This document shows, piece by piece, positions 1-10,127 of a stretch of 64,000 bases of DNA; positions within the stretch are counted from its first letter, which is position 1, and each line of letters begins with the position of its first letter. The notes beneath the pieces were generated by a model. The model saw only the letters and a program-made list of their open reading frames with translations. It was not told the DNA's origin and ran no database searches. The stretch is taken from positions 17,565,061 through 17,629,060 of the forward strand of contig JANAVB010002199.1 of assembly GCA_029216955.1 (NCBI GenBank). The letters are read 5' to 3'. The stretch comes from Iris pallida (lineage: Eukaryota > Streptophyta > Magnoliopsida > Asparagales > Iridaceae). The translations under genes were made by a program, and so were the position numbers.

Positions 1-135
1 GAGAGAGAGAGAGAGAGAGAGAGAGGCGGGGGGGAGTCACGTACCGGAGAGGAAGGAGAGTCGTCGGAGAGAGTGAGAGTCGCCGGAGAGAGTGAGAGCG
101 CCGGAGGGGGGGAGGAGAGAGAGTGAGAGAGTAAA
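1..135. repeat. GA microsatellite and purine-rich DNA
   Basis: Bases 1-26 are a pure (GA)n run. The next 110 bases stay purine-rich, with repeated GAGAGTCGCCGG-like words. The run is cut by the window edge, so its full length is unknown. No gene is seen here. Confidence 0.85.
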
Positions 136-177
136 ATGGGGGGAAAATGAATCGTTGGGGGAAATTTAATTAGAATT

Positions 178-385
178 TAGCGACGTTCATCCTAACGTCG
201 CTAAATTAGTCGCTATTAGCGACGTCATAGCGACGTTTCGCGACGACTTGCTCATGTAACTAATATACGATCACGTCGCTATTTTCGTCGCTAGTAGTCG
301 CTATTTTCGTCGCTAGTAGCGACTATTAGCGACGTTTCTATTAAAAGTCGCTAATGTGCACAATTTAGTAAATTTACGTCGCTAA
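178..385. repeat. Array of GTCGCTA / TAGCGAC words, CACTA-type subterminal repeat
   Basis: The 7-mer GTCGCTA and its reverse complement recur about a dozen times in 200 bases, often as back-to-back pairs around TAGCGACG. Short, dense, bidirectional words of this kind are typical of the subterminal regions of CACTA (En/Spm) elements, where transposase binds. No CACTA terminus is visible next to it, so the assignment to a superfamily is inference. Confidence 0.5.
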
Positions 386-954
386 TGGAGCAGATTTTAG
401 TAGTGATGGAGCACCGAGGGGATGCCTCGGACTCGAAACGCACGCGGGCACGGGCACGAACACGAACACAGACACGTGCACGCGGACGGCACGGGGACGT
501 GCGCGGGAAGGGCTGGCGGCACGGGTTTTGGCGCGGGGAGCTGTCGCGGGAGCGACGCGGGGACGGGCTCGGAAGGTGGGGGAGAGGGATCTGGATTCGG
601 AGAGGACGACGAGACGAACGCGACGGTGGTCTCGGATTTGGATTTGGTGGAGGGAGGAGGAAGTTATGGAGTTTTTGGTGAAAAATGGAGTTGTGAAGGT
701 TTTGTGAAATTTTTGGAGCTTCTTGTGTGTTTACGTAAGTGAGAGGAGGGTGAGCGGAGTGGGGCTCGGAGAGATAGGATCTGGGCTGAGGAATATGGTC
801 GTGGGGTTGAATGGGTGAGCAGTGAGCTGGGGTTTGGGTTATTGGATTTAAGTACTGGGCTTAGATTGTGGGTTTGGCATTTAGGCTCGCCAAAAAACTA
901 AAAATAAATAAAAATAAAGCATGCATATTAATTAACTATAAAAATCATGGGCTT
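386..954. other. No recognisable gene; GC-rich then AT-rich spacer
   Basis: Bases 400-680 are GC-rich and open in two overlapping frames, but the translations are Arg/Gly-rich low complexity with no domain. It may be sequence captured by the element with the GTCGCTA ends. Nothing else is seen up to 954. Confidence 0.5.
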
Positions 955-1540
955 CACAGTTAGGTATTATGATTCAACAATGTGCCTCTCATGGTTAAAT
1001 GTACATAGTTCAGGACTGAGTCCATTTTTGTTCACCTCTCGAAACTTTTGTGTTTGTTCACCTTCCAATTACAAGGTGACACGAGGCAACTAAGACTATT
1101 TTGAGAGTGGTTTTGTATACTCCCAAGGTTGATTTGATTTAAAATTTACCACATGTTACCATATGATTGGAGGGTGAACAAACATTATTGTTTTGGAGTA
1201 TAAACAAAAATGGACTCGTTCAATACTGTCGAATTTTGATTAAAAAACATAAATCAATATCACGTGCACATAAAATACTGCTTGTCAAAGCATGATTGAT
1301 TGCGTTCAGTTGCATGCGCATGGTTTTAAAACAAGACCACGAGTGTCACATTGTTGTCCTTATAAATAAGATGGAGCTAGAAAGTGTTCGTCACCGAATA
1401 CATAAATAAGTTAATGGACACGCACTAGTTTATTATTTTTATTTTATGAAAATAATATGACTTTTACGTGTTAGCTGTCTATGTGAAAACAAACACAAAA
1501 TCAAAACCACTACCATACGATTTGCTTAATTAACTACTAC
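955..1540. repeat. Diverged duplicate of the 4465-4900 segment, copy 1
   Basis: This segment aligns by eye with 4465-4900. Shared landmarks in the same order are GGTATTATGATTCAA, AATGTACATAG, ACTGCTTGTCAAA, CCACGAGTGTCAC, TATAAATA (1361-1368 here), TATGACTTTTA and ACGATTTGCTTAATTAACTA. Copy 1 contains an extra block of about 220 bases (1012-1232) that copy 2 lacks. The shared TATAAATA suggests an upstream region of a duplicated gene or TE, but no reading frame follows either copy. Confidence 0.7.
1012..1232. mobile_element. MITE with about 60 bp terminal inverted repeats
   Basis: The left end (GAGTCCATTTTTGTTCACC, then TTTGTTCACCTTCCAAT) is matched in inverse by the right end (AACGAGTCCATTTTTGTT, then TGTTTGTTCACCCTCCAAT, reading the minus strand). 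The paralogous segment at 4465-4900 lacks this block and so serves as an empty site. No coding capacity. Exact ends and target duplication are uncertain because both flanks have diverged. Confidence 0.65.
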
Positions 1541-1595
1541 TAACAGCAATACACGTGTATAAAAAATTTATTAAAAAAATTAAAATAAAACTTTG

Positions 1596-1598
<3 letters not shown>

Positions 1599-1665
<67 letters not shown>
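1599..1665. repeat. (TA)n microsatellite
   Basis: About 33 uninterrupted AT dinucleotides inside AT-rich DNA. Confidence 0.95.
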
Positions 1666-1667
<2 letters not shown>

Positions 1668-2324
1668 CATGTAATTAGGTCTAAATATAGTTAAATATGT
1701 AATATATTTTAATTAAATTTGTTCTTTGTAAAATTTTAGATATATATATTTAGATAATACCAAATAGTTTATTTAAATATTAAATATATTTTAACTAAAT
1801 TTTTTTCTTCTTAGAACTTTGGATATATGTTTAGATAATATACATCTAGTTAGTATACTTAACCCAAAAAGAGAGAAATCCTAACAAAAACCTAAGAAAT
1901 GGTACCTCATGTTCTCGAGGTCGACGTCATCGTCGTCAAAATCCGCCTCCTCGTCCAAAATAGCGTCAATGGTCTATCGCGGCGTCGAAGCAGCGGAGCA
2001 CGTCGTCGTGCCTCTTCTTCTTCCCACCGCACCTCTGCTTCTTTCCGAGTTCGCTCTTTCTTGACGAGGGGGAGGACAACAAGATGGCACGACGGAGTGC
2101 TCCGCTTCTTCGACGACTGGGATCGGGACGGCTGGGCTCGAAGAAGAGGAGTAGAAGAAATAAAGGGAGGAAGAGAGGAAAGGACTCGAAGAGGAGAGGA
2201 GAAGAAATGGAGAGAGGAGTTGTTTCTGACAGAGGATTTTTTTTATCGGGAGAAATTTTGCTGCTTCTCTCCATAAAAAATAACCACAACCGTCAACAAA
2301 TATAAACAATTTAAAAAAATTAGT
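1666..2324. other. Probable interior of a CACTA element, no intact gene
   Basis: Bases 1890-2275 are GC-richer and open in several frames, but none carries a recognised domain. On the minus strand, 1906-1973 reads as a 68 bp segment rich in Asp and Glu, bounded by AG before and GT after as an exon would be. This could be a captured exon or chance. The block leads directly into the CACTA terminus at 2585. Confidence 0.3.
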
Positions 2325-2585
2325 ATAATGGCAGCCGAAAAATTTGTGCCAATTTTTTCACACATACATTAATTGACGTTTTTCATCAATTCGTCAAAAA
2401 AAAAAATTGTGTTTCTTGACGGATCCTCTAAAACTGTCAACTATTACAGTAAAAATTTGCTAAATTAACTTAAAATGTGTATTTTTTGACGTATACCTAA
2501 AACAGTCAATATAACCACTATTGTTGACGGTTTTCGACGACCGTCAACTTATAAACCGTCAAAAATCGTTATTTTTCTTGTAGTG
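2325..2585. mobile_element. Terminal region of a CACTA (En/Spm) transposon
   Basis: The block ends in TTCTTGTAGTG, whose reverse complement CACTACAAGAA is the standard CACTA terminus. Inward lie several bidirectional words of the TTGACGG / CCGTCAA type, including a near-perfect palindrome around 2523-2548, which is the usual subterminal repeat pattern. The opposite terminus was not found upstream, so the element is truncated or its left end is diverged or outside the window. Confidence 0.75.
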
Positions 2586-2914
2586 GGGCTACAAGCTCTT
2601 CACGATTGGGCCTGGGTCGATGTTGAACCACTTTTAAATGCGTTAACTGTGCTATATAGACTTCCAATGGAGGTAACCTCCTAAGCCCGATCTTTATATT
2701 ATATACTACTGTTATATATGCGTGCGCCTTGCACGTATTTTAATCATTTTTTAATTAACTTAAGAAGACTACTTAGAAAGACCAAAAAACAGTATTCACT
2801 ATTACTAAATTGTCCTTATTAAAATTAATGAACCATCTTAATTAGTACAAATACGCAAGAATATTTTAGAAGAAAAATTCCACGGTGAAAAGTTTTGACA
2901 TTATATAGCAGAAT
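2586..2914. other. AT-rich spacer, nothing recognised
   Basis: Single-copy-looking AT-rich DNA between the CACTA end and the foldback. No reading frame, hairpin array or terminus is visible. Confidence 0.6.
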
Positions 2915-4460
2915 AGATGTTACTATTAGAAAATTTCATATAGGGGGAAAAAGTTTATCTAATTTGCATAGAACATGATAAGTTTAGAATATTTACAATA
3001 AACTAGCGCCAGTGCAATTGACACCAGTCGAAAAAAAAATTTAAAAAATATCAGGCACCAGTAACTCTGGCATAAAAAAAAGAATAATTAAAAAAATATA
3101 TTCTCAATCTTAGTGCCAGTTGCACTGGCGTCCAACTCCACTTTTTTTTTTCGATTTTCTAGTTTCGTTTGTTTTAGATTAGTTTGATTAATCTTTTAGT
3201 TTGATTTTGTTTAATCTTTTGATTTAGTTTAATCTATTAGTTACTTTGTTATTATCTATACCATGGACAATAACAAAATATATCTGTTAAAATATTTTTA
3301 TATATAATAATTTTATATTAACTAATAAATTTTGTTATTATCTATATTAGTTAATATACAAATATGGATTTCTATATTTTGTATATTAACCAATATGTAT
3401 AATAACAAATTTTGTTAGTTATTATATAAATTAATTTGAATATATTAATTTGTATATATTTATTTTTATTGTATATATTTATTTGTATGCTAATATATTA
3501 TTTGTATATGTTAGTGTTATTTTATATATTAATTTATCGTTATTTATATTTATTTGTATACTAATATATTAGTTTGTTATTATTTATACTAGTTAGTATA
3601 TTAATTTTTTATTATCTATACAACTATATTTATTTTTTATATGAAATTTGTTATTAATACAAAAAATGTACAAATTAATTTGTTTATAAATACATATACC
3701 TATTTATTTTTATATATTAATTTGTATATTAATTAGTATAGATAATACCAAAATTTATTAGTTAATATAAAATTATTATATACAAAAAAAATATTAACTG
3801 ATATATTTTGTTATTATCCATAGTATAGATAATAACAAAGTAATTAATATATTAAACTAAACTAAATGATTAAACAACATCAAACCAATCTAAAACCAAC
3901 AAAACTAAGAAACCTAAAAAAACCCAAAAAAAAAGAGTTTGGCGCCAGTTGCACCGACACCACAGGATTGAGAATATTTTTTTTAATTATTTTTTCTCTG
4001 GCGCTTGTGTTACCGACACCGTCGCCTAATTTTTTTTAAATTTTTGTTGACTGGCGCCAGTTACACTATCCCAGATCCTGTTTGTTGTAAATATTTCAAA
4101 AATTATCATGTTCTATGCAAATTAGATAAACTTTTTTTCTCTATATAAAATTTTGGGTTATTTTGTATAAGGGTACCAAGTTTATGATATAATTAGACTT
4201 TTGGTACTGGATTTGTCCGTTTTAGACTTTGGATACTGTAACTTTTTAGTGACACATTTTAGTGACAAACATTCGTCATTAAAAGACTTATTTCGTCACT
4301 GAAAGTCCACTTTTGTCACTAAAATGTGTCACTAAAAAAATTCGAGTACCCAAACTCTAAAACCGACAAATTCAGTACCCAAAGTCTAATTATATTATAA
4401 ATCTGGTACCTTTATACAAAATAACCCTAAAATTTCTGTAGTATTATAGTTTGCTAAAAA
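2915..4460. mobile_element. Long foldback (inverted-repeat) element
   Basis: About 2915-3330 pairs with about 3750-4460 read backwards. Matching landmarks are GTTTATCTAATTTGCATAGAACATGATAA-type outer sequence, several GCGCCAGT/ACTGGCGC words, ATATTCTCAATC, and the inner GTTATTATCTATA. The centre is AT-rich. The right arm is longer because a 274 bp MITE (4154-4427) sits in it. There is no coding capacity. Arms of this length fit a foldback or a non-autonomous Mutator-like element; the superfamily cannot be decided from this sequence. Confidence 0.7.
4154..4427. mobile_element. MITE nested in the foldback right arm
   Basis: The ends GGGTTATTTTGTATAA and TTATACAAAATAACCC are perfect inverses. 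The inverted repeats continue inward for over 100 bases through GGTACC, GTCTAATTATA and GACACATTTTAGTGAC. Both sides are flanked by TAAAATTT (4146-4153 and 4428-4435), an 8 bp direct repeat of the size made by hAT transposases. No open frame. Confidence 0.8.
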
Positions 4461-4464
4461 TCTA

Positions 4465-4900
4465 AGTTTGGTATTATGATTCAATAATGCGCCTTTCATG
4501 ATTAAATGTACATAGTCAGTAGTTTCAATTTTTTATTAAAAAAAATATAAGTCAATGTCTCTCGTGCATGCACATCCAATTAAAATAAATACTGCTTGTC
4601 AAATCATGATTGCTTTAGGTTGCAAGCAATCAAGAATGATTTTAAAACAATGCCACGAGTGTCACGCTGTTGTCCAACAAGTGTTTATAAATAAAACGTA
4701 GCTAAAAGTGGTCTGTCACCAAATTAATATAAGTAACTAATAAATAACTCATTTGGTGCCAAGTGGGGCTAATGAGTTTTCTTATTTTATGAAAATGATG
4801 TGACTTTTACCGGTTACAGCGGTTCCTTTGAAAACAAACACAAAACCAACCACCAAACGTACGATTTGCTTAATTAACTATATTATATTTGTAATATTTA
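4465..4900. repeat. Diverged duplicate of 955-1540, copy 2 (MITE-free)
   Basis: This shares ordered landmarks with 955-1540, including TATAAATA at 4686-4693. It lacks the MITE present in copy 1, so it shows the pre-insertion state. No reading frame follows. The same DNA is seen again at about 21970-22390 in the artefactual second copy. Confidence 0.65.
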
Positions 4901-4920
4901 AACAATATACTGTGTATATG

Positions 4921-6057
4921 TATTAAACGAAAATTTTCACACAAAGCATTAAATATTTATAAAATTACATGTAGAGCACAAATTTTTCATTTATTGTATC
5001 TGAAGCACAAGAACGCCCTTCGTAAGGGCGTTTTCATTTTAAAATTAATTTTCTCAGGATATTCCGTCAGCTCCGTTACCATGGAATAAAAAAAAAAAGG
5101 AAAACGCCCTTCCTAAGGGCGTTTTGTCAGTCCTCTGTCAGTGGAAAACGCCCTTCAGATGGGCGTTCTCCTTGCCACGTGTCCCACTCGCGAGCAGCTT
5201 CCGCTGCGCTTGGACGTCGCTGCCGACACGTTCTGCCGGTCAAGTTCGAGCCGTGACGACCAAGCCGTTGGGCGGCCGGTTGTCGAGGGAGAGGACGGGG
5301 CCCTTGAGGATGGGGGTTGGGCGGGGCGTCCTCGGCGGGGAGTTGGAAAGGAGTCCTCGGCGGGAGAGCTGGAAAGGAGTTCTCGGCGGGGAGTTGGACG
5401 GCCGGTTGGTCGGAGAGCACGGTCTGGAGGGAAGAGGACGATGGCGCAGACGGAAAGGAGGAGGAGGGTGGCGAGGAGGCCGGTGAGGACCCCCAAGGAG
5501 GACGCCTCTGAGGACTCGGCGAAGGTGGTGCTTGGAGGAGGACGAAGGAGAGGGGGCGGGGGGGGGGGGACACTAAAGCCTGGGAAAAAAAAACAAAACA
5601 TTGAAAATGGTGCTGTAAGGATGGGAAAGACATTAAAAGCATGAAAAAACATTAAAAAAAAAATAACTTTGGATGGGTCCTTGGAAAAAGATGCTGTCAA
5701 GGATGCACCAATTCCAAAGCTTATTAAAGCCTTAAATTTTGGATGGAAAAAGTCAAGAATTATCTCCAACTCCAACCAACCCCGTTACCCGTAGAAAAAA
5801 AATATTTCAAATGTTTTCCTCTGACAGAAGACTGACAAAACGTCCTTAGAAAGGGCGTTTCCTCTTTTTTTTTTTTAATTATTTTTGTGACGGAAGCTAA
5901 CGGAGCTGACGGAATTTTTCAAGAAAATTAATTTTAAAATAAAAACGCCCTTACGAAGGGCGTTCTTGTGCTTCAGATACAATAAGTAAAAACTTTGTGC
6001 TCTACATATAATTTCATAAATATTTAATGCTTTGTGTGAAAATTTCCGTGTATTAAA
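4921..6057. mobile_element. Non-autonomous Mutator-like element with long TIRs and a GC-rich core
   Basis: About 4921-5140 is inverted at about 5821-6057. Both arms contain TTTTCACACAAAGCATTAAATATTTAT, GTAGAGCACAAA, TTGTATCTGAAGCACAAGAACG and CTGTCAG. Each TIR carries two hairpins of the form AACGCCCTT..AAGGGCGTT (5012-5032, 5103-5123; 5838-5860, 5943-5965), and a further one lies at 5147-5167. The core 5170-5570 is strikingly GC-rich against AT-rich flanks, as in Pack-MULEs that have captured gene pieces. The source gene is not recognised: overlapping frames here give Pro/Ser/Arg-rich low complexity only. Long TIRs suggest Mutator; no target duplication was confirmed. Confidence 0.7.
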
Positions 6058-6204
6058 AGAACTTGAATGTGCACAGTTTTTAGTTTTGAAGTATGAATTG
6101 TCCATAATGGAGATGAAGCACCTTCGAGATATGTTCGTCTAATACGAAACAATGGATGTCTCACTATAACCTTTAATTTTGGTACTGGAAATTGCTGAGA
6201 AACC

Positions 6205-7735
6205 CAATTTCGGGGTAGGCTTTTATGAAATGCCCACCCGCTGGATAAGTTTTATGAAATACCCAGAATTAAGTATTTTCACGTTAAATATTTCAAGATT
6301 CCCTTTTAGATGCCACCCGCTAGAAACTGCTATTTTTATAATACCGAAACTACCCCTCCGCGCGAATTGGTCATCTATATGTATTTGAATTCAAAAAACT
6401 CAGATCTGGATTGCGATTTTCGTCTTCTTCTTCTTCACGGGAAATCTGAATTCCATTGCTCTCATATTCAGCAGAGATCGCAAAGATCGTTCGTAGTTCG
6501 GTGTATTTTTCTTCAGTCGAACTCAGATCATCGCTCGTCATCATCATCACCATCATCATCATCTTCATCGTGGAGACATTTGAACTCAGACCTTCAATTG
6601 TGGAGAGAATATCTTTCTTCTTCTTTTCCATAAGAATTATCATCGCTTTGAAAGAAGAACGAAACTCTTTATTCCTGAAAAAACTAAATTACACGTTTTA
6701 ACACTGAAAATGACCATTCTCCGTCTTAATTAGGACGGAGAATGGCATTCTCCGTTTCCGTCTTAATTAGGACCGAGAATGTCATTCTCCGTCTTAATTA
6801 GGACGGAGAATGGCATTCTCCGTTTTATTTAAGGCGGAGAATGGCATTCTCCGTCCTAATTAACACGGAGAATGGCATTCTCCGTGTTTCTAACACGGAG
6901 AATGGTCATTCTCCTGCGTTTTAACACTAGAATGACCATTCTCCGTGATAAATTACAAGGAGAATGGCATCCTCCGTCCTAATTAAGACGGAGAATGGTC
7001 ATTCTCCGTTTAATTTAGCACGGAGAATGGCCATTCTCCGTTTTATTTAACACGGAGAATGACATTCTCCGTTTCATTTAACACGGAGAATGGCATTCTC
7101 CGTGTTTCTAACACGGAGAATGGTCATTCTCCTGCGTTTTAACACTGGAATGACCATTCTTCGTGTAAATTAAGACGGAGAATGTCATTCTCCGTCCTAA
7201 TTAAGACGGAGAATGGTCATTCTCCGTGTAAATTAAGACGGAGAATGCCATTCTCCTGCATTTTATGGTTAGCTGAAACTTTGGAGGGCCATAACTTTTG
7301 ACTGGGAGGTCGAAACGAGGTCCCGTTTGTCGCAAAATGAGCGTATCGTAGAGGAGACTGAAAGTAACAGTTTTATAGTTAGACGGCCTTCCGAAATTTA
7401 AGATTCGCAAAAAAATGATGTTTGGACCTCCGTTTTAGCACTTTTGTCGTTCGTCCCGGTCTTTCCGAAATTTTTCGACGAGTTTTTGAAGATTTTTGAG
7501 GAGAAAACCTAGATTCGAAAGTGAGCAGCGTATGGAAGAAGATGGAGTATTGAAACGTTTTTTAAGAGCAGTTTTGTGGGTATTTCCAATAAATTAAAAG
7601 GAAGGGCAAAAGGGTCATTTGGAACCCGCTTTGGATAAGTTTCTCTAATTCTGGGCACGCGATGAAAGTTTTTTTAGTGGTGGTTTTACATAAAACTTTT
7701 TTAGTTTTTGGGCATTTCATAAATCTTCCCATTTT
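6205..7735. mobile_element. Non-autonomous DNA element carrying a hairpin array
   Basis: The left end (6211-6260, with TTTATGAAATGCCCA then AAGTTTTATG) is matched imperfectly in inverse by the right end (about 7685-7730). Both sides also share a CCCAGAATTA word. Inside are a CAT/ATC trinucleotide tract (about 6537-6570), the hairpin array at 6713-7256, and an unrecognised segment at 7257-7610. No coding frame with a domain is present. The ends are imperfect, so boundaries are good to about 20 bases at best. Confidence 0.55.
6713..7256. repeat. Tandem array of palindromic GGAGAATG/CATTCTCC units
   Basis: About fifteen units of roughly 30 bases alternate CGGAGAATG and CATTCTCCG, with AT-rich spacers such as TTAATTAG, TTTATTTAAC and TTTCTAAC. 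Every half-unit can pair with either neighbour, so the whole tract can fold into serial hairpins or one long stem. The same array is at about 24199-24733 in the second assembly copy, with several one- to three-base losses. Confidence 0.9.
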
Positions 7736-8560
7736 GGTATGATGCCTACTGGCAATGACATAAATATCATATGATAATATTTAAAAGTGGACAAAATTTA
7801 CGAAGTAATATAGACTATTTCTTTTTATGGAAAGTGTCAGCCTTTATTTCATCAATAAATTCTAGCATTTAGAGAATGAGCATCTAAGCGGAGAGTTATA
7901 ACAGTTGTTAAAAGAGTTATCCAAAGAATGAGAGGCTAGAGTGTGAGCTACAGAGTTTCCTTCTTTTCGGATAATTCAATGTGTTTTCCTCCTTGAGCCG
8001 CTAAATATTATAGACTAATTTGCAGCTAAATATTATGATCATTTTCGCATTTTTACAAATTACTAGCTATCGTAAATTTTTAAATTTTATAACTTGCTAC
8101 CATGACTAATTATTTACTTTGCAGTTACTGTCAGTTTGTCATTAACTTTTACAGTAACCCACTGCTTATTTTGCTAGATTTACGTAAGACTATACATTTA
8201 AAAGCATATTTGAGAATAAATTTTAGGATGTCGTGGTAGTACCGAGGAATAGTTGTTTGACTGCGAGCCTACGACTGATTGAATAAATGAAGGCTTGAGA
8301 ATACATTTGCAGGTAGGTTATAGTATGTTTTAAACTTTTAGGTTTTAGTATATGTATGTACTTTATAGATTATTATTGACAAGACTAGTTAAAAAGATGT
8401 TGTAATTATTTTAATTTTTATTAAGACTATTTAGGATGACTTAAAAAAAACATACGTCATAACTTTTCTAAATATATTATTATATAATAAAATATTTAAT
8501 ACTATGATCTTTTGCATCTTGAAAAGATAGAACGTGGATCTGGAAATTATTGATCTTTTG
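7736..8560. other. AT-rich DNA downstream of the polyphenol oxidase fragment, no gene
   Basis: No domain-bearing frame is visible on either strand. If the polyphenol oxidase fragment were a first exon, this would be its intron, but no tyrosinase copper-binding segment is found anywhere to the left in this window. Confidence 0.5.
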
Positions 8561-8942
8561 TTACTGGCGGTGCCAGCTGTGGGGGTGGTCGGGGGGAAGC
8601 CGCTTCATTATCGACACCGCCTTGTTGTATTTGGCCAGGTACTCCTTGTCCCGCGCCACATGATGCGCAGGCCTGCGGACGCGGACGGGCGACGCCGCCG
8701 ACGGGGTCGGGAGCTGAAAGTCCTTTATGATCGGCTTTCCGGAGTCCGGCAACGCTGGACAGCAGTTCAACTCGTGGGATGCTTTGTGCGGAGTGTCGCC
8801 GATCTGCGACGACACAGAATGGCATGTGGATAAGTTTGGGCTGAGGGGGATGCCATTGCCACTCCCACTCCCACTCATGTAGTAGTAGTACTCTCTGCTG
8901 CTGCTGCATGCATGTAGACAAAGAGTCGGAAACAGCTAGCAT
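8561..8942 (-). pseudogene. Polyphenol oxidase, N-terminal first-exon fragment (copy A)
   Basis: Polyphenol oxidases are plastid di-copper enzymes that oxidise phenols to quinones. The minus-strand frame ending at 8561 carries the start of the mature protein: a Cys-Cys-Pro (NCCPALPD) element, KPIIKDFQLP, then VRVRRPAH followed by KEYLAKYNKAVSIMKRLPPDHPHSW. In the family this is directly followed by the first copper-binding histidine region, which is absent; the frame closes at TAA. A possible splice donor (CCA then GTAACA) lies just before that stop. A likely ATG is at 8940-8942 (MLAVSDS), but in this copy one extra base near 8877 puts it out of frame. The 5' part resembles a transit peptide only weakly. 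It is either an exon cut off from the rest of the gene by TE insertions or a gene fragment. Confidence 0.7.
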
Positions 8943-9092
8943 GGTTTCAATTCGGTCCCGGAGACGCGTGTGGCTGTGCCTGCGCGGACGTGTCATCCCC
9001 TCCCCCATTCGTCCCTGCACCCTTCGGGACTCAACCCGCACTAGGAGGCCAACGCATGGCTGACAGGTCAGGACGGTGGTCCAGAACCGTCC

Positions 9093-9107
9093 GTATATAT
9101 ATATATT
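9093..9107 (-). promoter_or_regulatory. Possible TATA box upstream of the polyphenol oxidase fragment
   Basis: An ATATATATATA run lies about 150 bases upstream of the likely ATG on the minus strand. In the second assembly copy (about 26564-26577) it is shorter. It could equally be a short microsatellite. Confidence 0.25.
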
Positions 9108-9530
9108 TCCTTCTACTAAACGCAGCTATGACAATTACTTACTATAGTACCTACAAACAGATCGTATGTATACACACCAAGAATTTCTACTTCAATTGAT
9201 TAGAATGAAACATATTTTTCTAAAGGTTACAGACTCGAGTAATGAAAAGAAGTACTTTAATTTATTTGATGTGAAAATTTAAAGTGAGATCGGTACCGTG
9301 CGAGCTGGAGCGGACGGAACGCGATGCGGTGCAATAGTTTTGAACAAATTTTTTTTTTAAAAAATTTGTCTATAAATACCTCTAACAATATTTAGCCTAG
9401 AAAAACAGGAAAGAGAATATTAATACCCATGATGTTGGCTTCCTTGGGGAAGTAGTGCCAGCACAAAAACAAGACACACGAAGAAAGGAACAGAGAACCG
9501 TACACTACTAGTCTTCATGACCAAACATAT

Positions 9531-9531
9531 G

Positions 9532-9573
<42 letters not shown>

Positions 9574-9700
9574 TGAAAAAGTTATGTACAGTTGCTCTCT
9601 TTGGATCTTCTTAAATATGACTATATGAGAGAGAGAGAGAGAGAGAATCTGAAAAGTTATGTACAGTTGCTCTCTTTGGATCTTCTTAACTATTGTTGTC
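9531..9700. repeat. GA microsatellites within a short tandem duplication
   Basis: Two copies of a unit of about 85-90 bases lie head to tail. Each starts with a (GA)n run followed by TCTGAAAA(A)GTTATGTACAG and TTGGATCTTCTTAA. The GA runs differ in length between the units and again in the second assembly copy (about 26998-27150), as expected of a slippage-prone tract. Confidence 0.85.
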
Positions 9701-9879
9701 TCTTTGTACGACAACTACAGCTGTAAATTTGGGAGAGGATTTATATGTAGGCCCCTCTTCTTTAACTCTGGATCGGGAGTCATAATTTGACAGCTACTCA
9801 CTTCCTACTTCCTTTCACATGCGATCCTTCACAATTACAACTAACCCTAGCTGAGTAACATACACAACAAATATTTTGA

Positions 9880-10030
9880 TTGCAGAAAATTACATATAGA
9901 GCATTAAAACTTTATAAAATTGTGTTCAGAGCATTAAAATTCCGCAAATTTTGAGGAGAGTATAGAAACGTCCTTTTTAAAGACGTTTTTGAACAATTGT
10001 CCAAAATGCCCATTTAAGGACGTTTTTTTT
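9880..10030. mobile_element. Remnant end related to the 4921-6057 element
   Basis: AATTACATATAGAGCATTAAAA followed by a hairpin AAACGTCCTT..AAGACGTTT (9966-9988) and a second half-hairpin (about 10003-10025) has the same order and style as the TIR at 4960-5125. It is a single diverged end with no partner arm found nearby. The second assembly copy is at about 27333-27487. Confidence 0.45.
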
Positions 10031-10127
10031 TAGCAAATTTGTTATTAGTTACTGTAACCTTTGTTTTCTAAAGAATTAAATCATTTATCTAGTTAGTAGT
10101 AGTGTACTTAAATCATAATTCCATGTC

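Noticed and set aside
178..2585. One CACTA element spanning the whole left edge
   Set aside because: The subterminal words differ (GTCGCTA on the left, TTGACGG on the right), whereas one element normally has the same words at both ends; the left terminus was not found.
5127..5775. Overlapping open frames of 100-200 codons in the GC-rich core of the Mutator-like element
   Set aside because: Translations are Pro/Ser/Arg/Glu low complexity without domains, and single-base differences in the second assembly copy change every one of them.
6713..7256. A CRISPR-like array
   Set aside because: Units are palindromic, spacers are short AT-rich variants of a few types rather than unique, and this is plant nuclear DNA.
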